Shown: positions 34,882-44,404 of the stretch, piece by piece | How the letters are laid out: every line of letters starts with the position of its first letter | How positions within the stretch are numbered: the first letter of the stretch is position 1 | NCBI RefSeq assembly: GCF_026391055.1 | Contig: NZ_JAPLET010000020.1 | Coordinates: 186,001-250,000 of the forward strand | Length of the DNA stretch: 64,000 nucleotides | DNA from: Spirosoma sp. | GTDB taxonomy: Bacteria; Bacteroidota; Bacteroidia; Cytophagales; Spirosomataceae | Reading direction: 5' to 3' | Translations under genes and position numbers: made by a program | Notes under the pieces: model-generated | Databases searched by the model: none | The model's input: the letters and a program-made list of their open reading frames with translations, nothing else | What the model was told of the DNA's origin: nothing

Positions 34882-35859
34882 CTAGTTAAAACCCAGTTTT
34901 TCGCGTACCCGGGCTATTGTTTGACCAGCCACAAGCCGGGCTTTGGCCTCGCCCGCCTGAAGCTCAGCTTCCAGCGCATCGTTGTTGGTCATGTAATAGG
35001 TGAACCGCTCACGCTCTTCGGCAAACTGCTTCAGAATGAGTTCGTAAAATGCTTTTTTAGCCATTCCATACCCGTAATTTCCTCCTTCGTAAAGGCTTCG
35101 CATTTCGGCAACCTTTTCGTCCGACGCCAGCAACGAATACAACTGAAAGGTAATATCGGTAGTAGGGTCTTTAGGGTCTTCGAGTGGTGTTGAGTCCGAC
35201 TTTATTTTCTTGATCACTTTCCACAGCTCGTTTTCCGGCAGAAAAATGTCAATGTAGTTATTATACGACTTACTCATTTTAGCCCCGTCGATACCCGGAA
35301 TTGTCATAAGCCGATCGTCAATCCTGGCTTCGGGCAGTACAAACACGTCTTCGTCATATTGCCTGTTAAAGGCGCTGGCAATATCGCGGGTCATTTCAAT
35401 GTGTTGCCGCTGGTCTTTCCCAACGGGTATTATTTCGGCATCGTAGAGCAGGATATCGGCGGCCTGCAATACCGGATAAACGAATAGACCCGTGTTGACC
35501 GGACCACTGGACCGGTCCGATTTTTCCTTAAACGATGTAGCGTTATTCAGCATCGGAATCGGGGTGAAGCAACTCAGGTGCCATGCCAGTTCCGTGTGCT
35601 CGGCCACCCGCGACTGCCGCCAGAAGGTGTTCTTGGCGGTATCCAGCCCAAACGCCAGCCAAGTAGCTGCAACGGCCCGGGTAAACTCCCGACGGGTGGG
35701 GCCGTCTTTGATGGTTGTGAGGGAGTGAAGGTCCGCAATGAATAAAAAGGACTCATTGTCGGGCTGTTTCGATAAGTCGATGGCGGGTTTAATTGCCCCC
35801 AGAATGTTGCCTAAATGCGGTCGACCGCTGCTTTGAATACCCGTTAAAATTCGTGACAT
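34882..35859 (-). CDS. trpS: Tryptophan-tRNA ligase
   Basis: Class I aminoacyl-tRNA synthetase charging tRNA-Trp. Rossmann motifs are the HIGH-type SGRPHLGN (residues 11-18) and KMSKS (in GIDGAKMSKSYNNY). 325 residues, normal length. Just upstream lies a long structured repeat (35868-36063). Confidence 0.95.
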   Translation of the reverse strand: MSRILTGIQSSGRPHLGNILGAIKPAIDLSKQPDNESFLFIADLHSLTTIKDGPTRREFTRAVAATWLAFGLDTAKNTFWRQSRVAEHTELAWHLSCFTPIPMLNNATSFKEKSDRSSGPVNTGLFVYPVLQAADILLYDAEIIPVGKDQRQHIEMTRDIASAFNRQYDEDVFVLPEARIDDRLMTIPGIDGAKMSKSYNNYIDIFLPENELWKVIKKIKSDSTPLEDPKDPTTDITFQLYSLLASDEKVAEMRSLYEGGNYGYGMAKKAFYELILKQFAEERERFTYYMTNNDALEAELQAGEAKARLVAGQTIARVREKLGFN

Positions 35860-35867
35860 GGTTTTTT

Positions 35868-36063
35868 ATAGGAGTGAGGAGTTAGGAGAGAGGAGTGAGG
35901 AGGGCTGACGCGTGTCGGCTGGCGCGGGTATTCGCCCGTGCCTTTTTATCAAGTCAGTATTTACTGACGCAAGCGAACCGGAGCGCCGGACCGGCTTGCA
36001 ACATGAACAGGCACGGGCAAATGCCGCGCCAGCCCTCCTCACTCCTCGCTCCTAACCCCTAAT
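35868..36063. repeat. Long complex inverted-repeat element, about 195 bp
   Basis: Outer arms with GGAGTGAGGAG units (35871-35903) pair with CTCCTCACTCCTCGCTCCTAA (split around 36034-36055). Inside them GGCTGGCGCGG...GCCCGTGCC (35917-35942) pairs with GGCACGGGC...CCGCGCCAGCC (36010-36034). The centre holds two further hairpins, GTCAGTA/TACTGAC (near 35953-35968) and GCAAGC/GCTTGC with ACCGG/CCGG (35969-36000). Between maeB stop and trpS start, so it would terminate maeB or act in the trpS leader. Confidence 0.8.
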
Positions 36064-36072
36064 ACTAACATT

Positions 36073-38340
36073 TTACTTCCCTTGTGCTTCCACCACCGCA
36101 ATGGCGACCATATTGACAATTTCGCGTTCTGACGAACCCAGCTGCAACACATAAACCGGCTTGCGGATACCGAGCAGAATTGGCCCGATAGCATCGAAAC
36201 CAGCGGCTTCACTCATTAAGTTGTAGGCGATGTTTGCCGCCGACAGGTTTGGGAAAATCAGCGTGTTCGCCCCTTCGCCGACAAGTTTACTGAATGGGTG
36301 GTTTTGCTGGAGCAGTTCGGTATTGAATGCTAAGTGGGCCTGAATTTCCCCATCCACCACCAGGTCGGGGTGTTTGCGTTGCAGAATCTCGGTGGCGCGA
36401 TTCATTTTCTCGGCATCTTCCCCTTTGGCACTGCCAAAGTTCGAGTAAGTGACCAGCGCAATGCGGGGTTTTATATTGAACCGCTCCACGGTTTGAGCGG
36501 TCAGTTCGGTAATTTCAACGATTTCCTCTGCTGTAGGATTAAAGTTTACGGTGGTATCGGAGAAAAACAGCGGCCCGCGCTTGGTGAGCAGAATGTACAT
36601 CCCCGCTACGCGTTTAACGCCCGGCTCGATACCAATGATCTGAAGTGCTGGCCGGATGGTTTCGGGATACGAACCCGTTAGCCCCGAAATTAACGCGTCG
36701 GCCTCGCCGGTTTCGACCATCATGGCTCCGAAATAATTGCGGTAGTACATCATTTTCCGCGATTCGGTCGGGTTAACCCCCTTGCGTTTCCGCTTATCGA
36801 AATATACGTTCGCAAATTTCTCGATCAGCCCCGCCTGCTCAGGCGCACGGGGATCGAGGATCGGAATGTGGCCCAGATCGAGGCTGTTTTCCTGAATGAT
36901 GCGTTCAATTTTGGCCCGTTCGCCCAATAGAATTGGGTGCGCAATGCCTTCATCCCGTACCTGCTGAGCGGCTTTCAGCACTTTCAGGTTTTCGGCATCG
37001 GCAAAAACTACCCGTTTGGGATTCGCTTTGGCTTTCGTCAGAATCACCCGCGAAATCTGGTTATCCTGTCCCAATCGGCGGGCGAGCTGGTGTTCGTAAG
37101 CCTCCCAATCCGTAATGGGCGACCGCGCTACTCCCGATTCCATGGCGGCTTTCGCCACCGCCGGTGCTACGGTAGAGAGCAGACGGGGGTCGACGGGTTT
37201 GGGCAGGATATATGTCCGGCCGAATACCATGTTCGATTCACCATAAGCCAGATTGACCAGGTCTGGTACGGGCTTTTTGGCTAATTCAGACAGCGCGTAG
37301 GTAGCGGCCAGCTTCATCGCTTCGTTAATTTCCGTAGCCCGAACGTCGAGCGCTCCCCGGAAAATGTACGGGAAACCGAGAACGTTATTCACTTGATTCG
37401 GGTAATCGGAGCGGCCCGTAGCCATGATAATGTCGGGTCGGGCGGCCATTGCGTCGTCATAACTGATTTCTGGATTCGGATTGGCCATGGCAAACACAAC
37501 GGCATCTTTGGCCATCAGGCGAATCATATCCTGACTAACGATATTTCCCTTTGATAAACCCACAAACACATCGGCTCCGGCAAAAGCATCCTCCAGCGTT
37601 TTGATGTCGCGGCTGGTGGCAAACGGTTGCATGAGTTCGCTCAGGTCGGTGCGGTCGGTGCGTAGTGGGCCGTTCACATCGAACATCACCATATTTTCGT
37701 GTTTGGCTCCCAGGGCAATGTATTGGCGGGCGCACGATATAGCGGCTGCTCCAGCGCCTAAAATGACGAATCTGGCGGTTTCGATGGGTTTGTGTACTAA
37801 TTCGAGTGCGTTGAGCAAAGCCGCCCCGCTCACAATAGCCGTACCGTGTTGGTCGTCATGCATGACGGGGATGTTCATCTCCCGTTTGAGCCGTTCTTCA
37901 ATTTCGAAACACTCCGGCGCTTTGATGTCTTCCAGATTGACTCCGCCAAAGGTGGGTTCCAGAATCTTGACCGTCCGGACAAACTCGTCGATGTTGGTTG
38001 TGTTCAGCTCAAGGTCAAAAACGTCGATGTCCGAATAGATTTTGAACAGCAGCCCTTTTCCTTCCATAACGGGTTTGCTGGCGTCCGGGCCTATATTGCC
38101 CAGCCCAAGAACGGCCGTTCCGTTGCTGATGACGGCCACTAGATTTCCCTTGGCAGTGTATTTGAAGGCATCATCCGGGTTGGCTTCAATGGCCAGGCAT
38201 GGCTCGGCAACACCGGGCGAATAAGCAAGTGAAAGGTCGCGCTGCGTGTTGTATTCTTTGGTGGGCACGACTTCAAGTTTTCCCGGACGCCCTTTGGCGT
38301 GGTAGTCGAGGGCATCTTCGCGCCGGATTTTCTGATTCAT
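36073..38340 (-). CDS. maeB: NADP-dependent malic enzyme with phosphotransacetylase-like domain
   Basis: Oxidative decarboxylation of malate to pyruvate. The malic domain (about 1-430) shows [23 protein letters not shown] and the nucleotide site [13 protein letters not shown]; the C-terminal phosphate-acetyltransferase-like domain (about 435-755, [33 protein letters not shown]) is regulatory in characterised MaeB proteins. Start at [17 protein letters not shown] (38340), 755 residues; the frame is open much further upstream, but that stretch reads as a shadow of the promoter and the neighbouring gene. A -7-like TACCTTCG at 38391-38398 supports this. Confidence 0.94.
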   Translation of the reverse strand: MNQKIRREDALDYHAKGRPGKLEVVPTKEYNTQRDLSLAYSPGVAEPCLAIEANPDDAFKYTAKGNLVAVISNGTAVLGLGNIGPDASKPVMEGKGLLFKIYSDIDVFDLELNTTNIDEFVRTVKILEPTFGGVNLEDIKAPECFEIEERLKREMNIPVMHDDQHGTAIVSGAALLNALELVHKPIETARFVILGAGAAAISCARQYIALGAKHENMVMFDVNGPLRTDRTDLSELMQPFATSRDIKTLEDAFAGADVFVGLSKGNIVSQDMIRLMAKDAVVFAMANPNPEISYDDAMAARPDIIMATGRSDYPNQVNNVLGFPYIFRGALDVRATEINEAMKLAATYALSELAKKPVPDLVNLAYGESNMVFGRTYILPKPVDPRLLSTVAPAVAKAAMESGVARSPITDWEAYEHQLARRLGQDNQISRVILTKAKANPKRVVFADAENLKVLKAAQQVRDEGIAHPILLGERAKIERIIQENSLDLGHIPILDPRAPEQAGLIEKFANVYFDKRKRKGVNPTESRKMMYYRNYFGAMMVETGEADALISGLTGSYPETIRPALQIIGIEPGVKRVAGMYILLTKRGPLFFSDTTVNFNPTAEEIVEITELTAQTVERFNIKPRIALVTYSNFGSAKGEDAEKMNRATEILQRKHPDLVVDGEIQAHLAFNTELLQQNHPFSKLVGEGANTLIFPNLSAANIAYNLMSEAAGFDAIGPILLGIRKPVYVLQLGSSEREIVNMVAIAVVEAQGK

Positions 38341-38413
38341 ATTGTTGATGGCGAGGATTATTGTCTCGCTTACTGGAGCGCGAAGGTACGGAAAAAGTAG
38401 GCCGGGTAGCGTA

Positions 38414-39442
38414 TCAATCTGTTCGGATAACCTTGTGCTGGTCCACATAAACCCAACCAGCCCAACAAACCAGCAGCAAAAAAACCAGCAGAATGGTGCG
38501 AAATAAAGGGTTTGTCCGGGTTGGTTCAAGAGCGGGCCCTGCCGCCTGAATACGGACGGCATGCTCCTGGTAAATGCCATATACCGAAACCAGGCTGTAG
38601 TTGATGTACTTGTCGCCGATGGTCAGTGGCTCGGTGTAGGCAATCTTTTTACGAAATTCGCTATCTGGAATCAACAGCGTGATCGGCTGATTGATACGAA
38701 CTACTTGTTTAAGCGGTTGCAGGGATAGGGTGTAAGCTCTCCTGCTGGCGTAAAAGTTTAGTTCCGGCCATCGGCGTAACCGAAAGTAAACACCCTTGAA
38801 GTTTCCTTTAGGCCGGTTTTCTGTAACTCGGTCAACTACATCAGTTACGGCAGTCAGCCTCGCCTTAGTGTGGTCAACATGGTTATGGGCCAGATAGCCA
38901 AAAACGATATTGGCCACAATGAACAAGGCCAGACCGGATAACAGCCAGCGAAGTCGATTTCGTTCCGGTCGGGTTACCACTTTCTGATACGGGATCGACT
39001 CGCTAACTTGACTGAAGTAGGCCTTTATGCGCTCATAATCAGGGAACGCGTTCGACTTGACGATGAAAAAATCATTTCTCAGGTAAACCGTCAACACCAG
39101 AAACGAGCCTCCCCGGCCAACTTCTCTCCGTTCATTGTACGCTATAATACCACTGCAGCGAAATTGACGGGGTCTTTGAGCCAGTTTACGAACACTGAAA
39201 CCCTGGTCGGTGAGGGTTATTGTTGTGGTCAGACGCCAGCATTCGGTTAAATAAGGTATCCATAAAAAAGCACAGGCTGCACCATAAAAAGGAGCGAAAC
39301 TAAGATCGGGGTAGAGTTGCCCGGCTACGGCAATAAAAACGGGCAAAACAACTGTTGCTGTCATAATCATAACAAGGCCAAACAGTACCCAATTTATAGT
39401 ACGCCTGCTTATTCGAAACGTTTCTTCCCGTTGAGCTACCAT
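38414..39442 (-). CDS. Membrane protein of unknown function
   Basis: 342 residues. Hydrophobic segments near 16-40, 47-66, 166-188 and 315-337, with a soluble region (about 70-160) between the first and second pairs and another (about 190-310) before the last. No recognised domain; the first soluble part (TTTITLTDQGFSVRKLAQRP) has the look of a PH-like or YcxB-like beta domain, which is a weak impression. It lies upstream of maeB with a 70-bp gap and downstream of the thioesterase gene. Confidence 0.6.
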   Translation of the reverse strand: MVAQREETFRISRRTINWVLFGLVMIMTATVVLPVFIAVAGQLYPDLSFAPFYGAACAFLWIPYLTECWRLTTTITLTDQGFSVRKLAQRPRQFRCSGIIAYNERREVGRGGSFLVLTVYLRNDFFIVKSNAFPDYERIKAYFSQVSESIPYQKVVTRPERNRLRWLLSGLALFIVANIVFGYLAHNHVDHTKARLTAVTDVVDRVTENRPKGNFKGVYFRLRRWPELNFYASRRAYTLSLQPLKQVVRINQPITLLIPDSEFRKKIAYTEPLTIGDKYINYSLVSVYGIYQEHAVRIQAAGPALEPTRTNPLFRTILLVFLLLVCWAGWVYVDQHKVIRTD

Positions 39443-39465
39443 AAACGAACGCTGGAGTTATTCTA

Positions 39466-39882
39466 TTAACTCCCAATGACGGCAATGGTTAATCGGCTAA
39501 CGCACACGAGTTTGTTTTGTTCGTCCGTAATGCGGATGTCCCAAACGTGTGTTGTACGGCCTACGTGAATGGGTGTACAGCGGCCATAGACCCAGCCATC
39601 GCGCACCGAACGAATGTGGTTGGCATTGATTTCCAGACCTACTGCCCGTTGTTTGGTGGGGTCGTCCAGCATCAGATAAGACGCCACGCTGCCCAGCGTT
39701 TCGGCCAGCACGACGGAGGCTCCACCGTGTAAAATACCAAACGGCTGATGGGTACGCTTGTCGACGGGCATACGGGCTATTAGATACCCTTCGCCTGCTT
39801 CGGTAAACTCGATACCCAAGTGCGTACCGATAGAGTCGGAATGAATAAAATCAAGTGTACTAAGATCGAAGCCAGCTTTCAT
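39466..39882 (-). CDS. PaaI/YbdB-type hotdog thioesterase
   Basis: 138 residues from MKAGFDLSTLDF (ATG at 39882). Single hotdog fold with the signature QPFGILHGGASVVLAETLGS, in which GILHGG and the acidic residue in LAET form the active site of hydroxybenzoyl-CoA thioesterase-type enzymes. It hydrolyses acyl-CoA thioesters in the cytoplasm; which ones is unclear. The frame is open to 39966, but the family start and promoter position favour 39882. Divergent from the histidine phosphatase gene. Confidence 0.9.
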   Translation of the reverse strand: MKAGFDLSTLDFIHSDSIGTHLGIEFTEAGEGYLIARMPVDKRTHQPFGILHGGASVVLAETLGSVASYLMLDDPTKQRAVGLEINANHIRSVRDGWVYGRCTPIHVGRTTHVWDIRITDEQNKLVCVSRLTIAVIGS

Positions 39883-39899
39883 AAAGAGCGCGTTTTGTG

Positions 39900-39920
39900 T
39901 AATTTTGCACTCAAAATTGG
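39900..39920. promoter_or_regulatory. Back-to-back -7 boxes of thioesterase and phosphatase genes
   Basis: TAATTTTG on the plus strand (39900-39907, perfect TAnnTTTG; TTTC 19 bp upstream) and CAATTTTG on the minus strand (39920-39913, 7/8 match) are 5 bp apart and point in opposite directions. Confidence 0.4.
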
Positions 39921-39950
39921 TAAAATTTGCCAATAGGCAAGGAAACGGGC

Positions 39951-40586
39951 TTGATACAAAAAACAATTTATCTGATTCGCCACGGCGAAACCGACTACAA
40001 CCGGCGGGGGGTCGTACAGGGAAGTGGTGTAGATTCAGATCTCAACGAGATGGGACGGGCGCAGGCGCAGGCTTTTTTCCAGGCCTATCAGCATGTACCC
40101 TTCAACAAGATTTACATCTCTGGCTTAAAGCGGACTTTTCAAACCGCCGAACCGTTTATTGAACTGGGGTTGCCGTACGAAAAACTGACCGGCCTCAACG
40201 AGATTAGCTGGGGTGTTATGGAAGGGAAAGCCCCCGGAAATCTGGATAATGAATATTACCGGAATCTAATCGAAGCCTGGGAGTCGGGCAAAACCAACCA
40301 GACCACCGAAGGCGGAGAAAGTCCGGAACAGGTGGCGACCCGGCAGAAAGTGGCTATGGAGACCATCCTTTCTCATCCCGACGAGTCGACGGTTTTGGTG
40401 GCCATGCACGGTCGGGCTATGCGCATTCTGCTCTGCTGGCTTACCAACCAGCCGCTGTCGACGATGGACCAGTTTGAGCATAGCAACCTGTGTCTGTATA
40501 AACTCCAGTACGATTACAAAAAAGCCACGTTTACCATCGAACTGGCCAACGATACGGCCCATTTGCTGTCCCTGGCGCTGGCATGA
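39951..40586 (+). CDS. Histidine phosphatase family protein (phosphoglycerate mutase-like)
   Basis: 211 residues. Catalytic motif IYLIRHGETDYN at the N-terminus, second histidine in AMHGRAMRILL and the arginine in SGLKRTFQTAEP. No ATG fits; TTG at 39951 gives the usual beginning MIQKTIYLIRHGE, TTG at 39927 is also possible. Such proteins are phosphatases on diverse small molecules or true mutases; the sequence alone does not decide. Divergent from the thioesterase gene. Confidence 0.88.
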   Translation: MIQKTIYLIRHGETDYNRRGVVQGSGVDSDLNEMGRAQAQAFFQAYQHVPFNKIYISGLKRTFQTAEPFIELGLPYEKLTGLNEISWGVMEGKAPGNLDNEYYRNLIEAWESGKTNQTTEGGESPEQVATRQKVAMETILSHPDESTVLVAMHGRAMRILLCWLTNQPLSTMDQFEHSNLCLYKLQYDYKKATFTIELANDTAHLLSLALA

Positions 40587-40752
40587 TTAAATACAATTCG
40601 GAAAAGAGCGGTGACGAAAGTCCCGCTTTTTCGTTTCTCCGCCAGATGGCCCGACCTTCCTCCTTTTTCTCCATTGGTGTAGTATGTACCGACCATCTGG
40701 ACCCTTAATGAGTATATTCGCTTTTTGACCGGCAGTGCCAGAGGAAACAGGT

Positions 40753-41841
40753 ATGTCTAAACAAAAAATATATTGGTTTTGTCAGTTATTTGGGTGGTCA
40801 CTCCTCATCTTGGTAGAGTATATTGCCTACTTGCTGGAAGATGGCTTCGATCCGGATACGCTTTACTTAGCCGTTGCCAATATCTTTCTGGGCATTACGC
40901 TGACGCACCTTTACCGGCTGATGATTCAGCGGTGGAACTGGGTACGGTTGCCTTTCTTTCGCCTGGCACCACGCGTTCTATTGTCAGTTTTTGTACTGGC
41001 CCTAATCATGACTATGGTAAATCTGCCCATGGACCGTTTGATTGTACCACAGCATCTGATGGATGAGCCCTGGCCGCTTTTTGGATATATCATGACCTGG
41101 GGAAAAACAATGCTGGCCTGGGTATTAAGCTACACCGCCTATCATTACGTAGAAGAAAACCGCAATGCCGAAATTGAAAAGATTCTGTTGAAAACCAGTA
41201 TCCGCGAAACGGAAGCAAAGGTATTGCGGTCGCAACTGAATCCTCATTTCGTGTTCAACGCCTTGAACAGTATCCGGGCTCTGGTGTTCGAAAATCCGGC
41301 CAAAGCCCAGCAGAGCATCACCCAGCTTTCGAACCTGCTTCGTAACTCGCTCCTGGCCGATCGGCGGAAAACCGTTGAGCTGCGCGAAGAAATCAAAACC
41401 GTTGAGGATTACCTGGCCCTCGAAAAAGTACGTTATGAGGACCGGCTGACATCGCACATTGAACTCGATGGTCGGACGCTGTTCTGGCAGGTGCCGCCTA
41501 TGATGCTGCAAACGCTGGTTGAAAATGCTATCAAACACGGCGTATCAACGGCCATCCGGGGTGGATTTATTGAGGTGCGCTCAAATCTGGTTGCCGATAA
41601 ACTTCACATCATCATTCGCAATACGGGTGTGCTGGGAGATAAGAGTGCTTCTGGCGGATTCGGGTTGGCCAATACAGCCCAGCGTTTAGAGTTACTCTAT
41701 GGCCCCGAGGCCCGGTTCCAGATTTTCCAGGAAGAAGAATCTGCCGAAAACGGATCCATTGTGTGTGCCGAAATAACCATTCCGGCCCAGTCTGAAAGTA
41801 TATTTCGCAGGAAAGAGGTTGCTACAAAGAGCTTGAATTGA
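40753..41841 (+). CDS. LytS/YehU-type sensor histidine kinase
   Basis: 362 residues from MSKQKIYWFCQLFG (ATG 40753; a GTG six codons upstream is open). Four membrane helices in residues about 5-135, a coiled-coil-like linker, then the His_kinase domain with H165 in LNPHFVFNALNSIRAL and a HATPase with MLQTLVENAIKHGV and GGFGLANTAQRL. Phosphorylates the LytTR regulator encoded 77 bp downstream. Confidence 0.94.
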   Translation: MSKQKIYWFCQLFGWSLLILVEYIAYLLEDGFDPDTLYLAVANIFLGITLTHLYRLMIQRWNWVRLPFFRLAPRVLLSVFVLALIMTMVNLPMDRLIVPQHLMDEPWPLFGYIMTWGKTMLAWVLSYTAYHYVEENRNAEIEKILLKTSIRETEAKVLRSQLNPHFVFNALNSIRALVFENPAKAQQSITQLSNLLRNSLLADRRKTVELREEIKTVEDYLALEKVRYEDRLTSHIELDGRTLFWQVPPMMLQTLVENAIKHGVSTAIRGGFIEVRSNLVADKLHIIIRNTGVLGDKSASGGFGLANTAQRLELLYGPEARFQIFQEEESAENGSIVCAEITIPAQSESIFRRKEVATKSLN

Positions 41842-41918
41842 ACGCATATCCATACGCCTGTACGGTTCTTACCTTCCCAATCTGTTATTGTTCCTGACTC
41901 CAAAAAGCAAAAAAATAA

Positions 41919-42656
41919 ATGAAGACGCTTATAATTGACGACGAACGCCTGGCTCGTAACGAACTACGCCGGTTGCTCGAAAATTTCCCTAAAGTTCAGA
42001 TTATCGGTGAAGCCGCCAATGCGGATGAAGCACTGCCCATGATCGAGGAGCTGGAACCCGAATTGCTGTTTCTGGATATTCAGATGCCCGGTAAGAATGG
42101 GTTCGAACTATTGCAGTCTATTGAAGGCAAAACCCCCGAAGTTATTTTTACGACGGCCTTCGATGAATATGCCATCAAAGCGTTTGAGTATAATGCGCTC
42201 GACTACCTGCTGAAGCCCGTTGAACTGGCCCGGCTCTCAGAAGCTATTCATCGGGTTGAAGAGGAGCAGCACATTCCGGAAGCTTCCGGTGCTGGTTCAA
42301 GCGGTATTTCGACAAAAATATTGGGCGAAAACGACCAGGTCTTTGTGAAGGATGGCGAAAAATGCTGGTTCGTTAAACTTGGTAAAGTTCGGCTGTTTGA
42401 GTCGATGGGTAATTATGTCCGGTTGTATTTCGACGACCAAAAGCCGCTCGTTCTCAAGTCGTTGAATGCGCTCGAGGATCGGTTGAACCCGGCCACGTTT
42501 TTCCGAGCTAATCGTAAACACATTATCAATCTTCAATGGATTGAAAAAATTGAACCTTGGTTTAGTGGCGGCTTGCTGGTAACCCTGAGAGGTGGGGATA
42601 AAATTGAAATTAGCCGCCGTCAGGCTATTCGATTTAAAGATTTGCTAAGTTTGTAG
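41919..42656 (+). CDS. LytTR-family response regulator
   Basis: 245 residues. Receiver domain with D7/D8, phosphoacceptor D53 in LFLDIQMPGKNG, T in IFTTAFDEYA and K in YLLKPVE; then a LytTR DNA-binding domain (about 140-245) with FRANRKHIINLQWIEKI and a C-terminal RRQAIRFKDLLSL. Operon with the kinase. Its binding sites are not evident in the window. Confidence 0.95.
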   Translation: MKTLIIDDERLARNELRRLLENFPKVQIIGEAANADEALPMIEELEPELLFLDIQMPGKNGFELLQSIEGKTPEVIFTTAFDEYAIKAFEYNALDYLLKPVELARLSEAIHRVEEEQHIPEASGAGSSGISTKILGENDQVFVKDGEKCWFVKLGKVRLFESMGNYVRLYFDDQKPLVLKSLNALEDRLNPATFFRANRKHIINLQWIEKIEPWFSGGLLVTLRGGDKIEISRRQAIRFKDLLSL

Positions 42657-42663
42657 TCTATGG

Positions 42664-42702
42664 CACGTAGGTTGCCTGAATTAATGCTCAGGAACTTACG
42701 TG
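42664..42702. other. Hairpin between LytTR gene and lipoprotein gene
   Basis: CACGTA-GTT-CCTGA (42664-42679) pairs with TCAGG-AAC-TACGTG (42688-42702) with small bulges. No T run follows, so it may be an mRNA processing or regulatory stem rather than a terminator. Confidence 0.4.
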
Positions 42703-42723
42703 TGATTCTACTACAACGTTCTC

Positions 42724-43521
42724 ATGAAGTACTTTCTGGCCCTGTTTCTCGGCGGCTCAATTACACTACTCTCCGCTTGCCATTCCCGAACTTCGGAGCT
42801 GCCTTTACTCGGAAAACAGCACTTTACCTATGCCGGAGCAAACCGATGTGATACGACCAAAAATAGTGGCGTCGATGTAGCCGTTTCGTATATTCTTCTG
42901 AAAGATGAGTCGGATGGTGGCCGAAAAATCAATGATAGTCTGCGTCAACTGGCCGTAAGCAGTATAACAGGCTGGCTCGATAGTACAACGATTGCCAATA
43001 ACCCACAAGCCCGGACAGACCTGGCCAAAGCAGCCGCCCTCTTTGCTGCTGACTATGAAACCGTTCGAAAAGATATGGGAAGCCTGGGCGGGTGCTGGGA
43101 AGTGAAAACCGCTGCCGATACGCTTCATGTTGGTGAAAAAGCATTGACGGCCAAGTTCGAAACGTTTGCGTATACGGGTGGTGCTCACCCAAATACAAAC
43201 ATGTCTTTGTATAATTTCGACCGCGAAACGGGTCGGCTGCTAACGCTATCCGATATGGTATCGGACACAACGGCTTTGTTAGCATTGGTTGAAAAAGCTT
43301 TTCGAAAGCAGCAGGCGTTATCTCCACAAAACAACCTCGAAGAGCAAGGCTACTTTTTACGCGATGGTCATTTTTTTCTCCCCGCTAATGTTGGTATGAG
43401 CAGCGCAGGTATGCTATTCTATTACAATCCCTACGAAATTGCGGCCTACGCCGTTGGACCCATTCAGGTGACAGTTCCCTATGAGCAACTTAAGGGAATA
43501 CTTCGTGAAGACTGGCTTTAA
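42724..43521 (+). CDS. DUF3298/RsiV-like lipoprotein
   Basis: 265 residues with a lipoprotein signal ending LLSAC (C19). The mature part has the DUF4163/DUF3298 layout; the DUF3298 signature YTGGAHPN is present, followed by LYNFDRETGRLLTLSDM and YYNPYEIAAYAVGP near the C-terminus. RsiV, an anti-sigma factor that binds lysozyme, shares this fold, but most members are of unknown role. It follows the LytS/LytTR pair by 67 bp and could be in the same unit. Confidence 0.85.
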   Translation: MKYFLALFLGGSITLLSACHSRTSELPLLGKQHFTYAGANRCDTTKNSGVDVAVSYILLKDESDGGRKINDSLRQLAVSSITGWLDSTTIANNPQARTDLAKAAALFAADYETVRKDMGSLGGCWEVKTAADTLHVGEKALTAKFETFAYTGGAHPNTNMSLYNFDRETGRLLTLSDMVSDTTALLALVEKAFRKQQALSPQNNLEEQGYFLRDGHFFLPANVGMSSAGMLFYYNPYEIAAYAVGPIQVTVPYEQLKGILREDWL

Positions 43522-43533
43522 TTATGCATTCAA

Positions 43534-43830
43534 ATGACACTGGATCAATTTACCGCTACCCTTACGCAAACAAACCCACCCAGTGGACTTAATCCTATTT
43601 TGAAAGGCCTTTGGTTCGATGCTAAAGACCAGTGGGAGGAGGCTCATAACATTGCGCAAAGTCGGGAAGGAGAACTTCCGTACGACCGGCTACACGCCTA
43701 TTTACACCGTAAAGAAGGAGATCGCTTTAACGCTAACTATTGGTATCGACGGGCAAAAGCGCCGTTTTTCGACGGGTCCCTGGAGGAAGAGTGGCATGTG
43801 TTAGTACGGCAATTTCTGAACGAACGTTAA
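43534..43830 (+). CDS. Conserved hypothetical protein, 98 residues
   Basis: A short acidic and aromatic protein (LNPILKGLWFDAKDQWEEAHNIA, WYRRAKAPFFDGSLEEEW). I recall near-identical small proteins in other Bacteroidota and Proteobacteria annotated as hypothetical; no function is known to me. It starts 12 bp after the DUF3298 lipoprotein stop, so co-transcription is likely. Its stop codon overlaps that of the convergent haemoglobin gene. Confidence 0.75.
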   Translation: MTLDQFTATLTQTNPPSGLNPILKGLWFDAKDQWEEAHNIAQSREGELPYDRLHAYLHRKEGDRFNANYWYRRAKAPFFDGSLEEEWHVLVRQFLNER

Positions 43831-44312
43831 GGAACATAAGGCCCGCCCGTTTCGCCCCATCCCCAGGTTGGCATGGGCGCATCCTGTGGCTGGGTCACAA
43901 CGTCTGCTTTTGAGTTAATAACCGCCAAACGGGAACCCCACTCCAGATAACCCACCACGGCTGAGCGAAACTCAGGATCATCGGGTAAGCCGACCGCATC
44001 GGCGGTATCCAGAATCAGGTCAATCCAGCGCCGACGCTGGGCTTCGGTCAGGTGTTTTCCCAAATGGTGGTGAATCATGTCATAGTGACTCCCCCCTTCC
44101 TGACTATAGGTAGCCGGACCCCGAAACACTTCAGCAATAAAATGAGCCACATGCCGGGCATGTTCGGCCGACATACCATGAAAAACTGGCTCCAGCACCG
44201 TGTCTTTGTGAACCCGCTGATAAAACAAATCGGTCCAGGCCTCAAATTTTTCCATTCCACCCGCCCATTCGTATAGGGTGGGTGGACCCGGTGCTTCTGC
44301 TTGCGGATTCAT
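43827..44312 (-). CDS. Truncated haemoglobin, group II
   Basis: 161 residues with a globin core of about 120. TLYEWAGGMEKFEAWTDLFYQRV opens the fold; HARHVAHFIAEVFRGPATYSQEGGSHYDMIHHHLG contains the proximal histidine region and the group II pattern (trHbO/YjbI-like). C-terminal tail rich in Pro, Trp and Gly is extra. Such proteins bind oxygen or detoxify nitric oxide and peroxide. It sits near catalase. Confidence 0.88.
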   Translation of the reverse strand: MNPQAEAPGPPTLYEWAGGMEKFEAWTDLFYQRVHKDTVLEPVFHGMSAEHARHVAHFIAEVFRGPATYSQEGGSHYDMIHHHLGKHLTEAQRRRWIDLILDTADAVGLPDDPEFRSAVVGYLEWGSRLAVINSKADVVTQPQDAPMPTWGWGETGGPYVP

Positions 44313-44343
44313 AAGATGCGTTGAAAGTGTTCTGACAAATTAC

Positions 44344-44374
44344 AAAAAAAGGCCGCATTCTTGCGAATGCGACC
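44344..44374 (-). terminator. Intrinsic terminator of ald
   Basis: 10-bp stem GGTCGCATTC/GAATGCGGCC as read on the minus strand, tetraloop, then seven T residues. It begins 31 nt after the ald stop. Confidence 0.85.
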
Positions 44375-44404
44375 TGCGTCTGTCGATGAATAGGTAATAT
44401 TTTA

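Noticed and set aside
36933-37284. Overlapping plus-strand frames inside maeB
   Set aside because: Short, without domains, and opposite a strongly conserved enzyme.
38341-38580. 80-codon N-terminal extension of maeB with a hydrophobic segment
   Set aside because: The family starts at MNQKIRRED, the extension overlaps the neighbouring gene and a likely -7 box; not translated in my view.
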